The notes under the pieces: model-generated
What the model was told of the DNA's origin: nothing
The model's database searches: none
The model's input: only the letters and a program-made list of their open reading frames with translations
Made by a program: the position numbers and the translations under genes
In this document: one piece after another, positions 50,901-62,900 of the stretch
Numbering within the stretch: position 1 is the first letter of the stretch
Layout: every line of letters starts with the position of its first letter
Assembly (NCBI RefSeq): GCF_905220415.1
Contig: NC_059568.1
Coordinates: forward strand, 7,068,001 to 7,132,000
Source: Colias croceus
Lineage: Eukaryota > Arthropoda > Insecta > Lepidoptera > Pieridae
Reading direction: 5' to 3'
DNA length: 64,000 nucleotides

Positions 50901-53900
50901 CGGTAAGCTAGTAGTAATGAAATGTTTGATCAAGATGATGTATAATACAATAATATACGTTACAGGAGACAATGAGCTCGAACGCCGGCGGTGGGGATAA
51001 CGAAGATGAGGCCGATGTGCCGATGGCGCAGCGGAGGAAGTTCACGCGAGTCGAAATGGCCAGAGTGCTTATGGAACGGAATCAGTATAAGGTAAAGGAT
51101 CGGAATCAGTATAGGGATAATAATTGTGACCTTTTTTAAGTGGGGAAGTCTAGCATGAATTTCCCCGGCCCGGGGAATGAGCTGGGGGTCGGATTCTTAC
51201 CAAATAAAAAAACACTGTATTTCGTCGAGCCGCTTTAGAAAGAAAGAAAGAAAGAAAGAAAAACCATTTATTCCAACACACACAACACACATATAAAATA
51301 GCATTGTAAATTTTAAATAATGTGTAATAGAAAACATAAATATATGTGTGGTTGCATGCGCTAAAAAAGGAAGCCACTCAGGATACCTGAGGCATAATAC
51401 CTCAGCACTGATTTTCAGTGACCCCTTACGACATCCAGATTGTCAGCTGCTTTACTGGATAATAATAATAAATAGGGACAAAGTGATAAATAAATGGCGG
51501 GGCCACGGATATTGTTTGGAATTATTCTTGTCAAAGTAGTAATATTTAGTTAAAGAGCATTTGAGCAATTAAATACAGTAAATTGACAACCATAGGCTTT
51601 TACAAACATTCTTATGAATCTCTTCTAAAAGAAGTATTCAGTTAAAATGCCAATAGATCAATGGGAGCAATAAAACAATCTGGATACATTATCCAATATC
51701 TTTCATGTGTAACGAACGTGTTTCAAATTTTATCATAGAGCTATCGAAATGATTCGATTGTCATGATTTTTTACTGTTATTCATTTAAAGAATATACATA
51801 AAAAAATACGTGTGGCACTCGGGGACTGCCGCGGTAAAGCTATTGCATGCTATGCCTTCAAGCCACACCTCCACGAGTGTGGAGCGTGAGGTTTTTTCGT
51901 TACGCAATTTCTGGGTTCGGTCCCCACGCTCAAGGCCCGCGATAGAAGCTATGCAATAGCTTAAAAAAGTCCTTGTTTAATTACAGGAACGTTTCATGGA
52001 GCTGCAAGACGCTGTCCGCTGGACGGAGATGGTGCGTGCGAGTCGCGTTGAGTCCACCATGGATAAGAAGAGCAAGCAGAGTATCTGGACTTTTTTCAGT
52101 AAACTCTTTAGGTAATTAAATTTATTAATAAATTATTAGTCTACACTAATATTATAAAGAGGAAAACTTTGTTTGTTTGTTTGATTGTAATGAATAGTCT
52201 CATAAACTATACTGGACCGATTTTAAAAATTCTTTCATCATTCGAAAGCTACATTATCCACGAGTAACATAGGCTACGTTTTATCCCGGAAATCCCACGG
52301 GAACGAGAACTATGCGGGTTTTTCTTTGAAAACGCGGGCGACGCCGCAGGCGGAAAGCTAGTATATAATATACTAGCTGCTCCACGCGGTTTCACCCCCG
52401 TGGCTCCACCCCTATTGGCCGTAGCGTGATGATATAAAGCCTATAACCTTCCTCAATAAATGGGCTATCTAACACCGAAATAATTTTTCAAATCTGACCA
52501 GTAGTTCCCGAGATTAGCGCATTCAAACAAACAAACAAACAAACTCTTCAGCTTTATAATATTAGTATAGATATATTATTTTATTTTTTAACTAGCTGTC
52601 CCAGCAAACGTTGTTCTACCTTACTCTTATCATTTAGGGGTATGAAAAATAGATGCTGTCTAACTACCAGAACTACCTGATATGCACACGAAATTTCATG
52701 AGAATCGGTCAAGCCGTTTCAGAAGGAGTTTAACAATAAAGTATTAACATTACGATACGAGAATTTTATATATATAAGATTATATTAAATTATTTGACTA
52801 CATTCAATAGGTGATTCGAATTTGGGCATCATCAATCAATATGTATCATTGTGATTAAAATCTTTTAGAGATAAGTAATTATAATATGCGTACGGAATAC
52901 GGATACGCGACTCACGGAACGTATATTCATAGCGCTGTTTATGGAATGTTCATCCTAAGGAATCTTCCAGAATGTTTTGTTCCGAATTTTAAAATTGTAG
53001 CAATGTGAATAGCTTCATATTGATTTGCTTTGCGAAATGTATATCATGTTAATTTTGAAAGACTGCTACAATATTTATTTATTATTTTTTAGTGTCAAAA
53101 TATACTACTGACGGATTATTATCCCAATAATATAATAATTTATTAAAGAAATGTTAAATGAGTTAGAAAAACCATTGGATGGATGAAATCTAATGTTCAT
53201 TTTAATCTAATATCTATTATAAAGGCGAAAGTTTGTAAGTATGGATGTATGGATGTATGGATGTATGGATGTGTGGATGTTTGTTACTCTTTCACGTAAA
53301 AACTACTGAACCGATTACAATGAAATTTAGCATATAGAGGGTAACTTGGATTAACACATACGATAGTTTTTATCCCGGAAATCCCACGGGAACGGGAACT
53401 ATGCGGGTTTTCCTTTGCAAACGCGGGCGAAGCTGCGGGCGGAAATCTAGTATAATTTTAACATTTATTTTATTATTTTTATTTGTTATATAATATGCTA
53501 TTGCTATTGAAGTTGCGATTGTTATAACATTTTTATTTTATTATTTTTATTGCGCGCTTGCCTAATTTACAATGTCATTTATAAAAAAAAATAGTATCCC
53601 ATAATTTAATTTAACTGAATGAGACTGTCTCTGCAGTGGAAAAAAACATTATTATTTAATTTGATATGTAAATTAATTTACATTCTATGTGTATGATAAT
53701 AATGAATCTGTCACATAATAATTATCATAAATTACAATTAAAGCAAACTAACGCAAATTTCTTCAAAAGTGGTTATCATTTGTACTTTTTTCTTATTATT
53801 ATATTATAGTAATTTATACATTGGCGATATGTTATATGAAGCTTTTGCTAATAAAAATCTCTTATATTTGTGTAATGTTCAATTTTAGTTTTTTATTTCA

Positions 53901-56900
53901 TAAAAATTTAAAAATGACACAATACTTTTGGTCTACAAATCCAAATTTATTTATTTGCTAAACATAGTTACATAGATGAAAGATACAAGATATATCTAAC
54001 ACATTACACGCTCGTAAGTTGAGCGTGCGAAAATGTGTACATTAGATTATATACATAATTACATATATTATACTCAACCGATTTTGCTGTGTTATTACTG
54101 ACTCACTGTTAAATTACTTTGCATTGGACTCACAACAAAAAATACCAAATTTATTATTATAATATCTTCATAAATAGCTTTCAATTTTAATACCCTTGAA
54201 TAGTTTCAAATTACCGCATCAAATAATTGCAAGTCAAAAGCAATTTTAATCTGCTCTGAAAATGTGTGTTAAGGTAGTCGTTTGGAAAATTTGTGTGACC
54301 TTGTGTACGTCCGTTTGAATTGAAATGCTAAGCTTACAACTTGCGATTTTATAGGCTAATAATATGAATTTGTATTATTGTTTAAGATAACATTTGCTTC
54401 GCGTTGTTTGTCATATGCTATACTTTTGATAGATTGTGATCGCCTAAAATCATCAGAAAACATTTGACTACGCTGGCGATGCTGCGGCTGGAAATCTACT
54501 TTTACTGATATTATAAATGCGAATGTGTGTTTGTTTGTCGCAACGGAGCGATTTTATATGTTTTTTGTGTCTATAGTTATGAGGTTTCTGCACTAGCATG
54601 TCATTTTCACGGGAATATGCTTTGACTAACTACTAGTGGATGCCAAATAGTGTCTCTCTCTTTAGCCTTTTTCCGTCCACTATTGGACATAAGCCTTTCC
54701 TAAGGCACGCCGTGGAGTTCCTCCCTCAGGCCATTATCCGTCACGTTGGCCAAGTGCGAGGTTCCTCCTTCAGGCCATTATCCGTCACGTTGGCCAAGTG
54801 CGAGATTCCTCCCTCAGGCCATTATCCGTCACGTTGGCCAAGTGCGAGGGCCTACGACCACTGAGCCACCACTGCAATTGTCGCATAGTGTAAATAGAGC
54901 ACGTTTGTTAACAAGACCCTTAACGATTTCAGCACGGAACGCCCCCAGAGACCGCTATCGACGCCGCATCTCAAAGCGGTGGCTGCTCCATCACCGCCGC
55001 TGCGTCACTCGCGCACGCAAGCGGACTTTCTCGAGACACAGCTGTCGGACCACCACCATAGGCGGCAGGAGAGGAGCGAGCAGTTTCGCCAGGTAAAAGA
55101 GGAAAAAAAAAAATAGTGTGTACAAGATTTTTTTTTTGTTATTTTTTTTTTTTGTAGTGGTAGTTTATAGATTTTGTTACTTGCTAGTTAAAGATTATTG
55201 AAGATTAAACATTGTTGTAGTTACAATTCGATGTATGGAACACCATGTCTAAGAAATTGACCGCTAGCGTTTTGTTGCCTTTTTGAAGTTAGTATGTGTT
55301 GTTACTGTTATATTTTTTTTCCATTTTGTAGTTTGTAGTTAGTGTCATGTATTCGATTGTGCGGCAGTATTTTGAAGTCGTATACTGTAACGGCAATGGA
55401 TAAAAAGTATAGTTTTAGGTATGCCTTATACATTAATGTTTCTATTTAGGTTTCATAATTCCGTAAAGAAATGCTATTGACTTTCAGTTTAACTTAATTT
55501 TCTTAGATATAAATTAAGATTACCTCATTACTTTTTTTGCTTTCTTCTATGTTATTTAATTGACTCTTTTTTATGGCTGCTTTTGCACATGTATTATCAG
55601 CAATCCGTTTTTCTTATGATTATTTTTTAAATTATGTTTGACTTTATAGATTCAGCGATTATGCCAAAAATAAATTGCGAGAAAAAGCGCAAGAAAAGCG
55701 AATTGTTTTATAGTCTAATAAGTATATCGTTGCACTTTTCACGCATTATCACCTTTACAATATAAAGCTTACATTGAATATTTAAGCTTTTGCTAACTAA
55801 ATGCTTAATACATTGTCTAAAATATGGGATAATGCATTGGAAATGTGAAATATTCTTAAATTTGTCAGTTTTACATTCTCAGATAAATAAGAGCCTTTTC
55901 CAAGAATATTGATAATATTACTTACATCTAAAATTGTTGTTGTAATGTTGAAAAAGAATGTGACTGCATAGTCCTACAGCCACACAATGTCAACAATAAA
56001 GACTTATTTATTATTTATAATATTTTCCCACTGCATTATCCGCTTTTTGTTTTTAAGTAAAACCATGTTTGCTTGTTCCTTTCCTAAATGTTAGTTCCTT
56101 TTTTCAGTTGAAACAATGATGTGTTTGCGACGAATTCGAGATTCAGTAAATAGATAGTTTACTGAATGCTTGTAAATAGTTAATGTGTTTTTGTTATAGG
56201 AGTTTTCTATATTTTGTTGTACTTGATTATTTTGTAAGATTATGTTTAGTGGCAGGCACCCGTGGTCTATGTTGTGATATTATGCTGTAATTGGTTAAAA
56301 TAAAATATTATTTTCTGTTAAATTGCTTTTAATTTGAACACTCATATTTTGCTAATTTATGTAGCTATTATGTATGTGTTTGTTGATGCTTGAGTGTAGT
56401 GTGCACTTCATTGTTGATATTTTGCACCAGCCAAGGTTGAAAGTGATAAAATAATATGTTTATGTTTATTAAAATCGGTGAAATGCTTATCGTTACACGT
56501 ACAGACTGATGAAAGATGAGTCATCATATGAGTGTTCATAAGTTCATGGCCATACAATATACCTTGTATTATAAGTTAAATAAAACATCCGAAGATTACT
56601 GGTATGTATTTATTTTTTCATATTAGTTGTTTTCGTTTTGTATGAAATTATGGCGCTACTAATTTAAATATTTTGTTAGATACAGATCTAACGAAGTATT
56701 TTAATCACAATTATTTCAGTTTTTCAAATCTACTCAGTTCGTCTGCTTTACCATAAAAATATTACATATTTATTACAAGACGAGGACAATTTTTTTGTTA
56801 GTAGGTATGAATTATTTGTAATGTTGGTATTTCATAATTTATAATTTGGCAACTACTGATAAATATTTTTGAAGTCTATAAAACCAAGTAGAATAGTCGT

Positions 56901-59900
56901 AAAATGAGGTATTTTGTTGGTGTTGGTGTTTACAAAGTATTTCAATTTAACAAATATAATTTAATTAATGCTTATATATTTAACTTCAAATCGTATATGT
57001 AACCTCATATTTCCTATTCTTTGCCTTCTAATTTTCTAATACACGCAATTACTAATCACTATCAAAATAGCTTAATTGCACTATCATTTGAAGCACTTAT
57101 TATTATTTAAGATAAACCTTAAATTCTCTTATAAAGATAATTTAATAATACCTAGGTTCGAGCGCACGTGCGTAAAGAAGATGGCCGCACGCAAGCCTAC
57201 GGGTGGAGTTTGCCCGGGAAAAGCGGTCAAGGACAAAAAGGTCCAAATGTGTCACTATCATCCGGTGGTGTTCCAGTCCCAGTGCCGGTATTCTGCAGGT
57301 GAGATTTGCTTTTTTTTTCTAAATTAAATGAAATATATTTTTTTTTTCATGTATAAATAATGATTTTCATGTCATGAAGTAAGATGACAGTTCTTATTAG
57401 TTTTGTTTAACTTTTGAGTTTATTAAATTGTATTGCTTTCATGTTTATTAAAAGATGTAATAATATTATCTAATTTATAATATCTGAAGAACATCTTAGT
57501 TTTTATTCTAATCTAACCTTATACGCATTATATCGACATGTAGTCTAGTTTTAGGTATAACTTACTTCTGAATTTATTTATTATTATATTATACTAATAC
57601 TTTATTATTTCCATTAACAGACCCATCGCAGAAGCAGAACCTCGTATGACTCTGCTCTGTGCCGCTGCAGTGAACTTGAACGGTGGCAAGTCGCCAGATG
57701 GCCGTAACATTGGCGATAGCGTTACTATGTGCCTAGGTAATATGTCTTATCATATTAAGTTAAGGCTTATTTACGCTACACCGTGTCGCAACAAAGCTAT
57801 TCCGCGTCCGGGACTCGATCAAACATTATTGTATACTTTGTGTATGAAGTGATTCATTTCACGTTCAGGACGTGGCTCGGACGGAGCACGGCGTTGAAAT
57901 TTGTATGTAGATTTTGTCGTTCTCCAGCGTCCGTCCCGGCAAGGTGTTGCCTCAATCATGCTTTATTTTATATTATATTATTGATTCAATAATTGTGAAA
58001 TAATACTTTTTTTTTTAAATAAGACCTCTTTGTTACTTAACGCATATTTTAATTTGCATGAAAACAAATAAATGGGTTGTTAAGTTATAATTTCTACAAT
58101 TTTTTAAACAGCTTCCTTCAATCGAATATGAAAAACTAACATGAGATATGAAACTTTCATTTTATTAAAATTGAACACTATAACTTCTTTACAATTAACA
58201 CATAAATCTTACATTCTAGCATACGAAATGAGCAAGGCGCAGTCAGCCGGGTCTCCGGAAATAGAACAAATTGGTTCCGAACTACAATCCACCCATACCG
58301 TCGATAATATGGAGAGAAATATGTCATCGCTAGTCTGGATCTGTTCCAGCACACAGACCAAGGGCATTGTTATGGTGAGAATTTACACTTTTAGTATGTA
58401 GTATATGTATATTTTTAATTATTTCAGATGAGTTTTACTTTGAAGATCGTATGTTTTACCTTAAGAGTTATTATTATCAAATATTACGCATGAAAGTTGA
58501 TTAATTTCAGTAAAGTCAAGTTTGCGCAAGTCAAATTACCCACCTATATTATTATATTATTTGAAATACACTTTAATTTGAAAAAATTTTTAACGATTAA
58601 TAAAAATTCCACCACGAGGCCGAATCGATTTTTTTATTCCCCATTCAAAAGGCATTTGGACGCTATAAAACGAAATAGCATGTCCTATAACTCATTCATA
58701 ATATCCCAGATAATCGACGCTAACAACCCAGCGGAGGTGATAGAATCGTTCACGGTGAGCGACAAGCACATACTGTGCGTCGCGTCCGTGCCCGGCGCGG
58801 TGGAGGACGACCACCACGAGTACGAGGAGCGCATGACTGAGAACGAGACTAAGAGACACTCTGTGAGTTTGTATTTTCTCTATTAACCGACTTCAAAAAG
58901 AGGAGGAGGTTCTCAATTCGACCGTATAAATTTTTATGTATCACGCTTTCCACGCCACTGCCGCTCAACGAGCAGCCATCAAAGGAATCCGCCATACTAC
59001 TATTATTAATATTATAAATGCGAAAGTTTGTGAGGATGTGTATGTGTGTATTTGTTACTCTTTCACTCAAATACTATTGAACCGATTATAATTAAATTTA
59101 GCACACATAGGATAGGTTTTATCCCGGAAATCCCAAGGGAACGGGAACTATGCGGGTTTTCTTTGAAAACGCGAGCGAAGCCGCGAGCGGAAAGCTACTA
59201 GACAATATAGAAGACGCCGATACTGTTGTCGCTGAGAGCCCGCCGCTCAGCTCTACGCCTGTTAATAGTGAGTTTGAGATATATTTTGCTTAAAATAATA
59301 TACCGACCTAATTGACTAATTGAGTACTTTCTTTTTTTCCTATAGTACGAGGAGCGCATGACGGAGAACGAGACTAAGAGACACTCTGTGAGTTTGTATT
59401 TTTTTTATTATGTATTTATTTATTAATTTAATATACCACACCAAGTAAAATATTTACAATTATACAAAACTGATTGATATGGTAGGTAAATAAGGCGGCC
59501 TTATCGCTTACTAGCGATCTCGTCCAGACTGCCCAAGGTAAGAGATAAAAAAGAAACGTAAATGTTACGCGGGTGGCTGATATAATATATAAAGTTATAC
59601 AAGAAGTTATTTATTTCTAGCTTTCCGCCCGCGTTTTCAAAGATGAACCCGCATTGCCCCCCCTTTCTGTGGGATTTCCGGGATAAAACCTATCCTATGT
59701 GTTAATCCTAGTTTCTCTCTATGTGTGAGACAAATTTCATTGTAATTGGTTCAGTAGTCTTTGTGTGAAAGAGTAACATCCGTATCAAACACTTTTGCAT
59801 TTATAATATTAGTATGATGATTTATATAATGACATGACTTACAGTCTACCTTAAATAAAGTTTAACTCAAAGCTTCGTCGGCTTCGTCGGCTTTGAATAA

Positions 59901-62900
59901 AACAAAATAAATTATGTATGGAAGGTTTTACCTTCCTCTTGAATTCTATCTATTAAATAAATCCCATCAAAATATTTGCGTAATTTTAAAATCCAAGCTA
60001 CAAAACAACTACTGTTACCATAAGTCTGCTAATAAATAAATGCCTAAAATACCGATCCGATTTCGTTTTGAAATCATTTTTCACCTGTAGTAAGGCTTTG
60101 CTCCTACAAGCGTTACTTGATGTTTGAAATTAATAATTGTATTGTTTTGAACAGGGCTCGTTGTTCTGTGTCAGTAAGAGTGACTCGACGGAGAGTCAAA
60201 ATAATGGTCTGCCATTAACAGCCACTAGTAGCAGTTCTGGTGAGAACGGTGCTAAAGAAGTCATCGTTGGTAGTACACGGATGGTATGTTATACTTTATA
60301 ATTGTATTTCTTTATACTAAAACTGGCTGTTAATAATTTTATCAGTTATTATCCTAATCCTAGTGATGACAAATCCAGCGAAACAAAAATTATTGAAATC
60401 CGTTTTTGAATTTTGAATCAAATTGCTTCAGTTAGTTATGAGTGGTGTAAATAACACGTTTTTCGTTTACATATAAATAGATTGTAGTATAATATTAATG
60501 TAGTCTAATATTGTTGTGTCTAACGTTTCTTAATACATTTTAATTAAATTTTTTAAATATGTCATGACGATTCAAAAGTGTTTCTCGACGAAGTCTAATT
60601 GAATAAATAATTGTTTGATTTTGAGTTTTTCGTATGATAACATCAAAAAAATTAACAATGAAATCTGATACGCCAGGTGCAAGCAACAATTCTAACCCCG
60701 CCCAGCACACCAGCAAAAGAAACGCCGCCGCCGATCAACGAGCAACCGCCAAAGGAATCCGCCATAGACAATATAGAGGACGCCGAAACTATTGTCGCCG
60801 AGAGCCCGCCGCTCAGCTCTACGCCTGTTAATAGTGAGTTCCGAACGTTCTGGAATATTTTGCGAATAAATTATACGGAATTGAGAATCTTCTTCTTTGA
60901 AGTCGGTTAAAACTTAAAAATAGTTATTTTTTTGTAACATAATTATAATAGATCAATTTTTAAGTCGTTGTGTTCTAATTACACAACACATAAAAATCTA
61001 GATACGATGTATTATCATATCGCAATTTTTAGATACCTCTATAAACATTAGCAAGTACCATTTAATTTGCCTACTTCTACGTTGAAGACGTATCCCTCGC
61101 AACAATAAATTTTCGAACGAAGTCGCGGCTACAAGCTAGAGTTAAACAAAGATTTGCTTGAAGGCATTTTTATCAACTGCATAGATACAGAAAGACGCAC
61201 TTCTCCAGAGCCGGGTGTCGACGCGTTTGCGCAAGAGCAGTCGAACGCTGAGAGTCGGGATGTGCCGCAAGAGCGCATCACTACGGCCACGCCCACTATG
61301 TGGCTCGGCACTAAGAGCGGCAATCTCTACGTGCACTCCGCTGTGACGGATTATAGCAAGTGTTTAGCCAGGTATGTATTATTTTAGAAAGAAGGAAAGA
61401 GAAAAAGAAAATACATTTATTTGTAATTGTGCATATTAATATAAAAAACAAAAAAAAAATAACTTCTAACTAATTACTCAGTATAAAATGGATAATATCC
61501 ACTCAGTGATTTAACACCTACATGTCCCTAAAGGAAATCGATCATTGAAACAGATGTATGAATCATTATTCATTGATGCATACAGGGCAGATGCATTGCA
61601 TCTGCCCTGTACCTTACTAAGGGACACAGGACTTCACTTATAGACTAACACATAGTACAAAAATGAACGGTATGATTATAATTAATGAAACATCTCTATG
61701 CGTGCGTGATTATTAAATTGATTTATTTATTTCTAGGGTGAAATTGAACGACGCGATTTTATCCATCGTGGCCTGTTGGTCGCGTTGTATAGTGGCGCTG
61801 GCTGATGGTACTGTGGCCATATTCTCGCGGCTCGCGGACGGACAGTGGGACTTCTCGCAATATCTCCTTATGGTGCTTGGCGACCCTAAGTGTTCAGGTA
61901 ACTATGGCAACAGGTGTCTACGATCCGAGTATATTTATTAAAGAAATGAAACAGAAATTTTATTGGGAAAATTTTATTGTAACTTATATTTATAATGTCA
62001 TATTGGTACCGTATGTAGACGAGCATGTAGAAAAAAATTATGAATATAAACTGACAGGTCTTCCATTACATAAATTTGAATGAAATTTCCGTGATATTCT
62101 GACAAATAGTTTTGCATACAATTCCGCCTGTGTTTAAACACGTATTTATGCCAAATCCATATAATTTTTAAGAGCGTGACGGAAATTGAATTTACTAATC
62201 AACAATGGATAAAACTAATAATTATTATACCCAAACAGTGCGGTGCCTCAGTGCTGTGGGCAGCGGTACAGTGTGGTGCGGCTACCGCAACAAGGTGCAC
62301 GTGATCGAGCCGCGCGCGGGCGTGCTGCTGCACTCGCTGGAGGCGCACCCGCGGCAAGAGAGCCAAGTGCGCCAGATGGCGTGCGAGGGAGACGGCGTGT
62401 GGGTGCGTGTCAGATGTGAAACCTCTTCAACGTTCTAATATTTATCACCAATAAACTGGACGACAAAACAATATTGAAATTCTTAAGATATCGCTGAATA
62501 TCCTAATAAAAATCTAAAAAAACATACAAATATACCAAATTTGATATATAAAATAATAAATAGTATTAGTAATAGTATTGCAATAACGCCGTGTAATTTT
62601 ACTCTCATCAAGTTTCACTTCAAAAATGGACGGCTGTACCTCGTTTTTTTTTAAGTTTTGCGTAATGTTGCGTGGAACGTAGTTTTCTTATAGTATTAAT
62701 TTATCAAGAGAAATATTGTAGAATTCGGTTGTTCAGTCATAATTAAAGTCATCTGTACTTTTTATTTTTGAAGATGTATAAATAATCATTTTTATGACAG
62801 GTGACAATCAAAATGGATTCAACGCTGCGTCTGTACCACGCGCATACGTACCAACATTTGAAGGACGTCGACATCGAGCCGTATGTTAGCAAGATGCTCG

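Larger units (their letters stand above)
52112..54932 (+). other. syd intron 12 (2.8 kb, repeat-rich)
   Basis: Four Helitron-like copies and a minisatellite fill much of it. Protein continuity across the splice (KLF-STERPQRP) gives no sign of a missed exon. Confidence 0.7.

Noticed and set aside
53240..53282. CRISPR-like direct repeats (TGGATGTA units)
   Set aside because: Contiguous 8-bp units without spacers, in an animal genome: a simple tandem repeat inside a transposon.
54640..55096. Frames of 74 and 116 codons containing repeated HYPSRWPSAR-type units
   Set aside because: Produced by the 44-bp minisatellite and by a wrong-frame reading of syd exon 13.
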